Assembly (NCBI GenBank): GCA_002591745.1
Contig: PDLQ01000035.1
Coordinates: forward strand, 1-50,946
Direction of reading: 5' to 3'
DNA from: Lewinellaceae bacterium SD302
Lineage (GTDB): Bacteria; Bacteroidota; Bacteroidia; Chitinophagales; Saprospiraceae
Length of the DNA: 50,946 nucleotides
Shown here: one piece after another, positions 27,095 through 35,204 of the stretch
How the letters are laid out: each line of letters begins with the position of its first letter
Position numbering within the stretch: position 1 is the first letter of the stretch
Notes under the pieces: model-generated
The model's database searches: none
What the model saw: only the letters and a program-made list of their open reading frames with translations
Told to the model about the DNA's origin: nothing
Position numbers and translations under genes: made by a program

Positions 27095-29043
27095 TTATTG
27101 CTTTACGAATTTGACAAAATCATTTGTGACTTCACTGACCCGCCTTAGAAGATAAGTGCCGGTCTTGAGGTCGTTAATTGAAATAGTCACTTTCCCTTGA
27201 TTAGCAATTTTATAGACTAGTATTTTTTGACCTTGCAAATTGAATATTTCGATTAAATCATTGGGGTTCGCTCCTGAAACGATAAGCTGTCCTTTAGCTG
27301 GATTAGGATATATTTTCAGTAGTTGCGTCTCAGTAACTGATTTAAAGTAAGTCTCTTCTATTCCAGTTGCACTCTCCGAAGAGTTCTCTCCATTACAGTC
27401 ACTACATAGTGTGGAGTTTATCGTCATTGTCGAAGTAGCGGATTCTCCATCCGAAGAAGTTATTTTCAATCTCACAAAGAAACTAGGGCAGTCATAGGCT
27501 GTATTGATGGTAATACTACTAGCGGTACCAATAACTACTCCTGGGTTACCGGAATTGAAAATACCATTATCGTTCCAACGCCACTCGTAGGTATAAGGAG
27601 GCGTACCGGGGAGGCCAAACGCGGGTTGTATGACTTCCGCAGTTAGATTTTTAGAATTCACATTTCCTGATAAACCACAGAGTACTTGCCCGCTTAAATT
27701 GCCAATTTGTACTCCCAGAAAAGGGGAAGCGTAATAATCTTCAATCAGGCAAGCCGAGTTATTAATTACTAATGCGTTATTATCATCTACCGTGCCGGTT
27801 GCAAATCCCTCGAAGTCAACATCAGGATTTGAAAAACGTAAAGCTCTAGACTCTCCATTATCTTGATCATTATTTGTCAATGTAGCTAACGCAGTTCTGT
27901 TCGGTCCGATTTCGTTAGAAAACATAAATCCATGACCACACACATCAAAATCATCTCTGTCACGACTATGACGGCCACTAAAAAGATGAGCAATTTCGTG
28001 CGCCAGGGTCCAACGCGGAGTCGACATAAAGTTAATATTAGAAATTGCATATGCACAGTCAAAACACGGAGCTTCCCAAGCATTGTCAGACTGTAATTCA
28101 CCTACGTTTGCCGCTCCAAATGTAAACTCATTACCGAAGGTTTGGGTAGTTGATAAAACTACCATATCTGCCCTGTATTGATTTCTAAGATTGTTGTTCG
28201 CAGTAAATTGAGGAAGAGTGAAGTATACTTCATCAATTACGCTGAAAGGCCCATAAGGATAATCAACCGCCCTGAAACTCACTCTAATTCGTAAGTTTTC
28301 GTAACCACTCTCAAAGGTCGCGAATAGGAAAGTGTAGTGGCCAAGAAGCAAATGCAAACCGGCCGCCAGTGCGCCGATGGGTGTCGGATCAAACTCATCT
28401 CCGTACCATTGCTGTACATCTTGTGGAACGAGGACCAAAATATCGACCGTACTGATACATTCCGTGTTATCTTCACACAGATCGATTACGTTTGCATTAT
28501 ATTCGATGCTATCAATAGTAGCGGATAATGAGTCTAGACCACAGCCAGCAGGTGGATTGAAGCTCTCGTCTTTAGATCGGATAATAGAGTAACCGCTCTT
28601 GACGGGTAGTATTTCCCAATTTTGGGTTTCTCCAAATACGAAGCCACTCATCATACCAGCGTTCCCCGCCAGCATTAATGAATGTTTATTATCTATGGAT
28701 TTCCCCATCCAAACATAGTCTACTTCCTGATCCATTTCAAAGTAGAATGGCTGAAAAGTTACGTCAATGGTGCTGGACTGCCCGGTGCCGTTATTGTTTG
28801 GTTGCCCCAGTTCCAAGGTAATGCTACCGTGAGAGCCGATGATACTATCTAGCGTGGGAACCGAGAAGACCCAAGACTGATCTGTAAAACTATCGTTTGC
28901 GATCCTTTGGATGAAAGCTGCTTTTTGGGTGTTGCAATTACTGCAACTGGTCGTATCAAAAGTTAATTTGGGAAGGGGGGGGATTGTTGCCCAACGAGGA
29001 AGGAGCAGCAGAATAATTGCACGACAAGTAGAAAGTATTTCAT
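27095..29043 (-). CDS. Secreted metzincin-type metalloprotease with T9SS type A sorting domain, frameshifted in a G8 tract
   Basis: The catalytic motif HEIAHLFSGRH (coding bases 27968-28000) is a complete HExxHxxGxxH zinc site. The C-terminus (LKIYPNPAKGQLIVSG ... LKTGTYLLRR ... FVKFVKQ) is a type A sorting domain. The body frame is open up to 29122 but without an export signal. A signal peptide, MKYFLLVVQLFCCSFLVGQQ, starts at the ATG at 29043 in another frame and ends 8 codons later at a stop. The two frames meet in the run of eight G at 28975-28982 (C on the coding strand); nine, or six, would join them. The gene is therefore either phase-variable, a fresh pseudogene or affected by a sequencing error. 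It is cotranscribed with the lipoprotein at 26532. Confidence 0.8.
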
Positions 29044-29114
29044 GTGGTAATTGGGTTTTGGTTTTCAATATTATACGGGGAATAATTTTAGAAAGCAAAT
29101 CCAATAGCTCATTA

Positions 29115-30470
29115 TCAGTCAATTAGACTCACCGCCTCCTTCAAATACCGCCCCCAAAACCCAACGTGGTAATAAGGAATATTCACCAACCGATAATCCA
29201 CCCCGCCCGGCGTGGTGACGGCTTGGACGGAGAATTCATTGCGCAATGCGCGTAGGCCAATTTTCTGAGGAGATCGCTCCACGAATTGATGCAAGGAACG
29301 TAAGCGTCCTTGAGGACCAGCTTTTACTTCTAGTGGATATAGCTCTTTTTTCCCTTCCAGAACCAAGTCTACCTCGGCGGAAGAACCAGTTTTCTCCCTG
29401 GCCCAGAAATAAGGTTGCCAGCTGTCTTCGTGGTGGGTAGCGATAATTTCTTGGGTGACGATGTGTTGGGCGATTCTTCCCCGGTAAGTCGTGGAAAGAT
29501 CATCCGTGCTTAGCAAATCGGACTGGATGCCACGGGCATAGTTTAGTAAACCGGTATCCAACAGCTGTACGCGTGGACTGCGGCCGTACTGCCCCACTAC
29601 GGGTAGGGCGACCGAACTGGTTGGGTAGATCAAACGTAGTACCCCGGCTCTTTCCAAGGCTTGAAAGGCTGGGCCTACCTCGTCACTTCTGAAATTGGAC
29701 CCACCAAAACGCGCTAGTTTGATGCGGTCGTCTTCGTTCGCTACCGTGCTGAGCAGGTGGCGGAGTATTTGTCTTTGCCGCAAGTTGCCCGCGTACTTTT
29801 CGGCGTCGCCCCGGTAGGCGGACCAGATCAGCTCATAAAGGTTTTGCACTTCGGCAATATTGGCACCTCTGGAAATACTATCGACGATCTCGGGCATACC
29901 ACCGATAACGGAGTAACGATGAAATTCACGTAACAACTCTTGGTGAACGGCTTTTCTGACTGGCACCTCATTATAAGCAGTGGCTAAAATATCCTTATCC
30001 ATCCAGCGCAAGTACTCATAAAAAGTCAGCGGATGCAAAGTGTAGAACTCGACCCGGCCGACTGGAAAACTGCGGACTTCCCCGAGCACGAATTCAAGTA
30101 AAGAACCAGCAGCAATCACCGGCAACCAAGGCAGCTTCTCATAAAAAAATCGCAACTGCTGAATAGCCTCCGGAGATTCCTGTATCTCGTCGATAAACAA
30201 CAAGGTGTTTTCGGTCAGTTTGGGTACGTTGAAACGTAAGGCAATACGATCAGCCAACTCTTCTACCGGTGGAAGACCGTCGAATAAAGCACGATCGGCG
30301 GTTAGCTCCAGATTCAATTCAAAAAAATGAGCGTAAGAACGGCCGTGCTTGCGAACCAAAGTGGATTTACCAACTTGACGAGCCCCCCGTAGCAAGAGTG
30401 GTCGTCGTGTTTCACGAGAGCGCCAAGTTTCTAAATACGCCTCCGCCGACCTAAATTTTGGCAATTTCAT
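29115..30470 (-). CDS. AAA ATPase with DUF4143 domain
   Basis: This 451-aa cytoplasmic protein has a Walker A RGARQVGKST at residues 28-37 and a Walker B LLFIDEIQE, followed by the sensor region PVIAAGSLLEF. The C-terminal DUF4143 carries a PD-(D/E)xK-like core (AEVDLVLEGKKELYPLEVKAG split by the usual spacing). The family is very common in Bacteroidota and its function is unsettled. Three 33-bp direct repeats stand just upstream of the start (30496-30597), and a remnant of a second member lies behind them. The gene body ends 72 bp before the protease signal-peptide start, so the apparent overlap of open frames is not real. Confidence 0.9.
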   Translation of the reverse strand: MKLPKFRSAEAYLETWRSRETRRPLLLRGARQVGKSTLVRKHGRSYAHFFELNLELTADRALFDGLPPVEELADRIALRFNVPKLTENTLLFIDEIQESPEAIQQLRFFYEKLPWLPVIAAGSLLEFVLGEVRSFPVGRVEFYTLHPLTFYEYLRWMDKDILATAYNEVPVRKAVHQELLREFHRYSVIGGMPEIVDSISRGANIAEVQNLYELIWSAYRGDAEKYAGNLRQRQILRHLLSTVANEDDRIKLARFGGSNFRSDEVGPAFQALERAGVLRLIYPTSSVALPVVGQYGRSPRVQLLDTGLLNYARGIQSDLLSTDDLSTTYRGRIAQHIVTQEIIATHHEDSWQPYFWAREKTGSSAEVDLVLEGKKELYPLEVKAGPQGRLRSLHQFVERSPQKIGLRALRNEFSVQAVTTPGGVDYRLVNIPYYHVGFWGRYLKEAVSLID

Positions 30471-30495
30471 CTTTCAAAGATAAGGCAAGCGCTAT

Positions 30496-30597
30496 AATTT
30501 CGGCTAAAAAAGGGGCATTTACACCAAACATTCGGCTAAAAAAGGGGTTATTTAGCCGTAATTTTCGGCTAAAATGGGGGTTATTTGACCGAAAATC
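30496..30597 (-). repeat. Three 33-bp direct repeats (iteron-like) upstream of the DUF4143 ATPase
   Basis: CGGCTAAAA occurs at 30501, 30533 and 30566 (spacings 32 and 33). Each unit reads roughly TTCGGCTAAAAAAGGGG followed by TTATTT..CC..AAT. The middle unit also contains GGCTAAA/TTTAGCC as an inverted pair. The array ends 26 bp before the ATG complement at 30470, where an operator would be expected. Confidence 0.75.
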
Positions 30598-30605
30598 ACG
30601 ATTTA

Positions 30606-30768
30606 CTATTACAAAGTCTTGGAAATTCTCCCGGTTTACGAGGCTGAAATCCGTCTCCGCGTAAGCCTTGACGAAGCCCATCGGTGGCTTAGCTTTCTTC
30701 TTTGGATTCCATTTAAATTCGTAGGTGTGTAGCCGGCCATCCCTTTCTTCAAGGTAGTCGACATCCAA
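30606..30768 (-). pseudogene. C-terminal remnant of a second DUF4143 ATPase
   Basis: About 53 codons read MDVDYLEERDGRLHTYEF, then KWNPKKKAKPP and FVKAYAETDFSLVNRENF, which is the end of a typical DUF4143 ATPase (a [D/E]-x-D-Y-[I/L]-E-[D/E] core, EFKWNP, final NREN..F). There is no Walker A region, and the frame then runs into the 33-bp repeats. The source is a paralogue, not the neighbouring intact gene, whose C-terminus differs. Confidence 0.7.
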
Positions 30769-30773
30769 TCATC

Positions 30774-30849
30774 CTAATCTACAATTTCAGCTAAATACAC
30801 AGATTACGATCTACATATTTAGCTAATTTAGAAGATTAGAATTCGATTG
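30774..30849. repeat. Inverted repeat, 24-bp arms
   Basis: Arms 30774-30797 and 30826-30849 match at 19 of 24 positions in inverted orientation (ends CTAATCT ... AGATTAG; inner AGCTAAATA ... TATTTAGCT), with a 28-bp spacer. It adjoins the DUF4143 remnant and could be its former promoter region or an element end. Confidence 0.5.
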
Positions 30850-30896
30850 ATTATGCTAAGCTCGCAATTGACACTGCTACTTTGTTAGTCAAAAAA

Positions 30897-31925
30897 CTAT
30901 CTCATGCCTTCACTCTTCCGCTCCCCCATCACCAATTCCACCAACAACAACAGCACCGCCGGCCACAAAAAATAGTAAAAGAAACTATCGTAGCTCGAAA
31001 AAGACTGACTCTCGAACTCCGTTTTTTCGATCCGGTCGATCTGGGCGCGGAGGGCTTCTACCAGGGCTTCGCTATCGCTGCTGAGCGGATAGTAACGCCC
31101 GCCGCCGGCTTCAGCGATCGCTTCCAGGGTGGCAGGGTCAGCGCTGGTGATGCCGGCGTTGCCGCCACGGTCACGGACCACGTCACGACGACCATTTTCC
31201 AGGATCACCGGCATTTGGGCGCCGCTCTCCTTGCCCACCCCGACGGTATAGATCAGCAAGCCATCATCGTGTGCGCTGGCGGCGGCGTTGGCCCCGCTGC
31301 CATCGTGGTCCTCTCCGTCACTGATGATGATGAGGGCGCGGTGATTGGCCGACCCGCCGTCTTCGGCGTTTTGTTCGTAGGCCTCTTCGGCGACGCGGAT
31401 GGCCTCGCCGAGATTCGTTCCCTGGGTAGCAATCTGGTAAGGACCGGCCGTGGCCAGCACTGTTTTCACGAAAGCGTAATCAGTAGTCAGGGGAGCTTGC
31501 ATCAGTCCGGTACAGGTGAAGAGTTCCACTCCGATGTTGTTCCCGGCCAGTTCGTCTACCAGTGTCGTAGCAAAATACTGCGCCCGCTCCATCCGGCTCG
31601 GTTGTACGTCCTCGGCCAACATGGAGCGGCTGACGTCCAGGGCAACGATCAGGTCGATGCCCCGCCGCTTTACTTCCTCGCGTTGCTGCGACCATTGCGG
31701 ATTTGCCCAGGCCAGTGCCAGAAATGGTAACGCGCCCAACAGCAGGAGAAACTTGGTCCACGGGCGCCGCTTGTTCATACCCGGTGACAGTCGGTCCAGC
31801 AACTTCTCATCGGCGAAACGAGCCAGCGCTTTCCGCCTTTGTTGACGGTAGAACCAGTAAAGTCCGATCATCACGGGAATGGCGAGGAGCAGCCAGAGAT
31901 TTTCGGGGTTTTCTAGACGAAACAT
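30897..31925 (-). CDS. batB: VWA-domain membrane protein of the Bat operon (BatB-like)
   Basis: This 342-aa inner-membrane protein has an N-terminal BatA/B segment (MFRLENPENLWLLLAIPVMIGLYWFY), a second helix (FLLLLGALPFLALAWANP) and then a von Willebrand A domain with the MIDAS motif DVSRS (LIVALDVSRSM). A late metal-site Asp lies in IIISDGEDHDG. A final helix (FFYYFLWPAVLLLLVELVMG) ends the protein. Bat proteins work with MoxR ATPases in envelope maturation or stress tolerance; the exact client is unknown. It is the last gene of moxR-DUF58-batD-like-batA-batB, separated from batA by a 219-bp word-repeat spacer. Confidence 0.88.
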   Translation of the reverse strand: MFRLENPENLWLLLAIPVMIGLYWFYRQQRRKALARFADEKLLDRLSPGMNKRRPWTKFLLLLGALPFLALAWANPQWSQQREEVKRRGIDLIVALDVSRSMLAEDVQPSRMERAQYFATTLVDELAGNNIGVELFTCTGLMQAPLTTDYAFVKTVLATAGPYQIATQGTNLGEAIRVAEEAYEQNAEDGGSANHRALIIISDGEDHDGSGANAAASAHDDGLLIYTVGVGKESGAQMPVILENGRRDVVRDRGGNAGITSADPATLEAIAEAGGGRYYPLSSDSEALVEALRAQIDRIEKTEFESQSFSSYDSFFYYFLWPAVLLLLVELVMGERKSEGMR

Positions 31926-31956
31926 ATTTTCATATTAAAAACTCGTAAGTCATTTT

Positions 31957-32143
31957 GGAAATAGGAACTAGGACCGCCCTTGGTCGTTGCACTCCTTCGG
32001 CTTAGGGAAATAGGAGCCGATTTTTTGCGTTCCAGGAATGAGTACACGCCGAGCTCTATTTCTACTCATTTTAGACCTCAAGGCGGTCGACTGTCACGTG
32101 TTCTCCTAGCTCCAAAAGCGCAGCGTTCCTATCTCTTATCTCC
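31957..32143. repeat. Word-repeat foldback spacer between batA and batB
   Basis: Left side: GGAAATAGGAACTAGGACC, then GGGAAATAGGAGCC. Right side, inverted: CTCTATTTCTACTC, GTTCTCCTAGCTCC and GTTCCTATCTCTTATCTCC. It interrupts an otherwise overlapping operon, and no gene is seen in it. Confidence 0.55.
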
Positions 32144-32144
32144 A

Positions 32145-33152
32145 TCAAGGAACAGTCCGCAACACCGTATACCGCAGCAAAATCTCCAGTAGCAACAGCA
32201 TAATCCCGACCACTAAAAAACGATCAAATTCCTCGGAGTAGCGCTTAAAAACCGTCGTTTCGATCTCCGTCTTCTCCAGTTCATCGATGTAGCCGTAAAT
32301 GGACGCCAGTTCCTCGGGGTCCCGGGCACGGAAGTAGCGGCCGTTGGTGGTGGAGGCAATGTAATTGAGTAATTCTTCGTCGACGCTGCCACGACTGGTC
32401 TTGTAGCGGTAGCGGCCCTGGCCCAAGGGAGTGGAAGGCATCAGGGTTTGCTCGCCGCTGCCCACACCGATGGTGTAAACCCGGATACCGTATTCGGCGG
32501 CCAGTTCGGCGGCCAGTTCAGGGCTGTGGTAGCCGGCGTTATTCTCCCCGTCGGTGAGCAGGATGATGATGCGGCTTTTGGCCTCGCTTTCAACCAGGCG
32601 GTTTACCGCCGTGGCCAGACCGGTGCCGATGGCCGTTCCGTCGATGATCTCGCCCATCTGGAGATCGCCCAGGAAACGTTCGATGATGTCGTGGTCTACC
32701 GTCAGCGGAGCCTTGGTATAAGCTTCCCCGGCGTAAACGACCAGACCGATTCGATCGTAGTCACGTTGGCGCACGAAGTCGATGGCCACGCGTTTAGCAG
32801 CTTCCAGTCGGTCCGGCGGAAAATCCGTTGCCCCCATACTGGTCGACAGGTCCATCGTCAACACGATATCGATGCCCTCGGCCTTGACAGATTCCTCGCT
32901 CAGGTCGATGCGGGGGCGAGCCAGTGCAATGATAAACAAGGTCAGCGCAGCTACTTTCAGCAACGGTAACCAGGGTCGGAGCATGCTTTTCCAGGTCCGA
33001 AGGCCTTTCAATCCCTCGGTCGTGGGCAGTCGCAGACTGCTCTGGCGATGCTCGGCGGCACCGGGCCGCAGATAAAACCAATACCACAGCAGTACCGGCA
33101 AGGCAGCCAGGGGCAATAGCCAGGGATAAAGGAAACTGAATTGGTTAAACAT
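32145..33152 (-). CDS. batA: VWA-domain membrane protein of the Bat operon (BatA-like)
   Basis: This 335-aa protein starts at the ATG at 33152 (MFNQFSFLYPWLLPLAALPVLLWYWFY), which overlaps the upstream gene by 8 bp; the longer frame upstream lies in coding sequence of that gene. The VWA domain carries MIDAS DLSTS (DIVLTMDLSTSMG) and IILLTDGENNAG. The C-terminal helix is RFLVVGIMLLLLEILLRYTVL. Together with BatB it forms the VWA pair typical of Bacteroidota aerotolerance-type operons; the name refers to family, and a role in oxygen tolerance here is inference. Confidence 0.88.
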   Translation of the reverse strand: MFNQFSFLYPWLLPLAALPVLLWYWFYLRPGAAEHRQSSLRLPTTEGLKGLRTWKSMLRPWLPLLKVAALTLFIIALARPRIDLSEESVKAEGIDIVLTMDLSTSMGATDFPPDRLEAAKRVAIDFVRQRDYDRIGLVVYAGEAYTKAPLTVDHDIIERFLGDLQMGEIIDGTAIGTGLATAVNRLVESEAKSRIIILLTDGENNAGYHSPELAAELAAEYGIRVYTIGVGSGEQTLMPSTPLGQGRYRYKTSRGSVDEELLNYIASTTNGRYFRARDPEELASIYGYIDELEKTEIETTVFKRYSEEFDRFLVVGIMLLLLEILLRYTVLRTVP

Positions 33153-34146
33153 CTTGGTCTGGTAGTTCAGTGGTCTCGTGGGCGGGCAAAGGTACGCCCG
33201 TAGTTTCCACAAAGGTTCGGATTCGTTCCAGCCCCCTTTGGTGCAGGTTCTCCTCCGGTTCGGCGCGGGCAAATTTCACCAGGTCAGATAGTTGCAGGAG
33301 TTCGCTCAATTCTCCGCTTTGCTCATCGGCAAAATCGGCCTTGGTCGCCAGGGCACGGGTAATCTGCTTGGTGGTAGATTCCAGGGCGGGAATTTCGAAT
33401 CTTTCTTCCAGGTAGACGCGCAGGATTCGACTCAACTCGCTGTAATAGGTTTTGACCTCACCATTTTGCCAAAGCTGCCGTTGCTCAAGCGCCCGCAGTT
33501 TTTCCAAAGCCAGTACGTAAGATGGTTTGGGCGGTGGAGGTGGGGCAACGGCAACCTGGTCCCGGCGGTATTTCCGGTATCGCCAGAATGAGACAGCACC
33601 CACCAACACAAAAACCGCCAGGTAGAGCGGCCAGAAGTCCAACCAGTTGAGCCCTTCCCTGATGATCGGTTTGATGGGCATCAGTTCGCTTTCGTCGTTG
33701 AGCGGGATACCGCGCACCGTCAGTAACAACTCATCGGTATAAGCGGTGTCGTAGCGGCTGTCGCCTTCCAATTTAAACGGAAAAGCCAGGGCAGGTATAA
33801 AGACGTAGCCCGTATCAAAAACCTGTAACTCCCAGCTCTGCTCCAGCAGTAATTCGGGACTTTGGGCAATGGTATTCAGCTCTTTGGCTGTCAGGATTTC
33901 GATGCTGCCTGGGAGAATTCCAGCTCCTTGTTCACCATTAGCATTGCTACTTTGAAGTCCACCCTCTGAAACTTCCGTACCCGGCGGAGCGCTGATCTTG
34001 ACCTCCAGCTTAAATTTATCTCCGATGAAGACATTGGCTGTGGAGAGTTCGGCACGGGCCAGCACGTCGGTACTACTCTGCGGTTGGGCGGAGAGGTTAT
34101 GGGCTAGCAAAGTAGCAAGGCTGGCAATTAAAATCAAGTATTTCAT
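33145..34146 (-). CDS. BatD/DUF4381-like membrane protein of the Bat operon
   Basis: This 333-aa protein has a signal peptide (MKYLILIASLATLLAHNLSAQ), a periplasmic beta domain resembling BatD (ARAELSTANVFIGDKFKLEVKIS spaced over two strands) and a single transmembrane helix (WPLYLAVFVLVGAVSFW). A cytoplasmic DUF4381-like helical tail follows (YVLALEKLRALEQRQLWQNG, YYSELSRILRVYLEERF). The start overlaps the DUF58 gene by 4 bp and the end overlaps batA by 8 bp, so translation is probably coupled. The region GLQSSNANGEQGAG is encoded by DNA containing a CTTCAAAGTAGCAATG word also found in the intergenic element at 23405. Confidence 0.82.
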   Translation of the reverse strand: MKYLILIASLATLLAHNLSAQPQSSTDVLARAELSTANVFIGDKFKLEVKISAPPGTEVSEGGLQSSNANGEQGAGILPGSIEILTAKELNTIAQSPELLLEQSWELQVFDTGYVFIPALAFPFKLEGDSRYDTAYTDELLLTVRGIPLNDESELMPIKPIIREGLNWLDFWPLYLAVFVLVGAVSFWRYRKYRRDQVAVAPPPPPKPSYVLALEKLRALEQRQLWQNGEVKTYYSELSRILRVYLEERFEIPALESTTKQITRALATKADFADEQSGELSELLQLSDLVKFARAEPEENLHQRGLERIRTFVETTGVPLPAHETTELPDQDV

Positions 34147-35012
34147 CGGCTCCGGCTTTCAAAGAAACGGCGCATTTCCCGTACGTAATCATCGGTGGTT
34201 TCAATACTCATGACGTCGGCCCGGCTCTTGCGGAAGGCGTTACGAAAGTATTCCTGCTGTTCGGCGTAACGTTCGGCGTAGTGTCTGCGAATTCGCTTGC
34301 TGCCGGTATCCAGCCAGCTGTGTTTTCCGCTCTCGGCGTCGTGGGCGTAAACGAGGCCCATATCCGGCAATTCCCGTTCACGGGGATCGTAGAGATGCAT
34401 ACCGATAAGGTCATGGCGGCGGGCAGCCACGGCCAGCGGACGCTCGTAACCTGTAGTCAGGAAATCGGAGAGCAGGAAGCAGATGCTGCGTTTTTTCACC
34501 ATATTATTAAAGTAATCGAGGGCCACGCCCAGGTCGGTTCCTTTGCCCTCCGGCTCCGTTTCCAATAGCTCACGGATGATGCGCAGGATGTGGGATTTAC
34601 CCTTCTTGGGCGGGATGAATTTTTCGATCCGGTCGCTGAACAGCAGCAAACCGACCTTGTCATTATTGGTAGTAGCGCTGAAAGCCAGTACGGCGCAGAT
34701 TTCAGTGATCAACTCATTTTTCATCTGGCTCACCGTACCGAAGAAACTGGAGCGGCTGATGTCCACCAACAGCATCACGGTCAGTTCCCGTTCTTCTTCG
34801 AAGGTTTTGATGTGGGGTTCGCCGGTGCGGGCCGTCACGTTCCAGTCGATGTTACGCACGTCGTCGCCATAATGATATCCACGTACTTCGCTGAACGACA
34901 TACCCCGCCCCTTGAAAGCACTCTGGTACTCCCCGGAAAAGATCTGCTTGCTCAAGCCTTTGGTCTTGATCTCGATGCGGCGGACTTTTTTGATTAGTTC
35001 TGCGGTATCCAT
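34143..35012 (-). CDS. DUF58 domain protein of the MoxR/Bat operon
   Basis: This 289-aa cytoplasmic protein shows the DUF58 hallmark: GDDVRNIDWNVTARTGEPHI followed by KTFEEERELTVMLLVDIS, with S-R-S next. The preceding IFSGEYQSAFKGRGMSFSEVR is equally typical, and the second half has a VWA-like fold. DUF58 proteins always accompany MoxR ATPases and are thought to be part of the chaperone-like complex. It overlaps the batD-like gene by 4 bp. A 177-bp repeat array separates it from moxR. Confidence 0.9.
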   Translation of the reverse strand: MDTAELIKKVRRIEIKTKGLSKQIFSGEYQSAFKGRGMSFSEVRGYHYGDDVRNIDWNVTARTGEPHIKTFEEERELTVMLLVDISRSSFFGTVSQMKNELITEICAVLAFSATTNNDKVGLLLFSDRIEKFIPPKKGKSHILRIIRELLETEPEGKGTDLGVALDYFNNMVKKRSICFLLSDFLTTGYERPLAVAARRHDLIGMHLYDPRERELPDMGLVYAHDAESGKHSWLDTGSKRIRRHYAERYAEQQEYFRNAFRKSRADVMSIETTDDYVREMRRFFESRSR

Positions 35013-35027
35013 GTTGGTTTGGAGGTC

Positions 35028-35204
35028 TTATGGTCTTACAGTCTTACAGTCTTACGGTCTTACGGTCTGGAGGTCTTACGGTCTTACAGTCTTACGGTCT
35101 TACGGTCTGGAGGTCTTACGGTCCTACAGCCTTACGGTCTTACAGTCTTATGGAGCTGATCTGACGTAAGAGCGGCTCCGTAAGACTATAAGACCGTAAG
35201 ACCA
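35028..35204. repeat. Array of GTCTTACGGTCTTACA-type words with inverted end
   Basis: From 35028 to about 35155 the sequence is a run of 8-10-bp words (GGTCTTAC, AGTCTTAC, GGTCTGGA) in irregular order. At 35180-35200 the same words return inverted (GTAAGACTATAAGACCGTAA). The array lies between DUF58 and moxR inside one operon. It has no conserved spacers, so it is not a CRISPR. Confidence 0.85.

Noticed and set aside
30496..30597. Short CRISPR array
   Set aside because: Only three units with repeat-like content throughout; the segments between conserved words are themselves similar, so there are no spacers.
35028..35204. CRISPR array
   Set aside because: The words are 8-10 bp, irregular, without unique spacers, and no cas gene is present.
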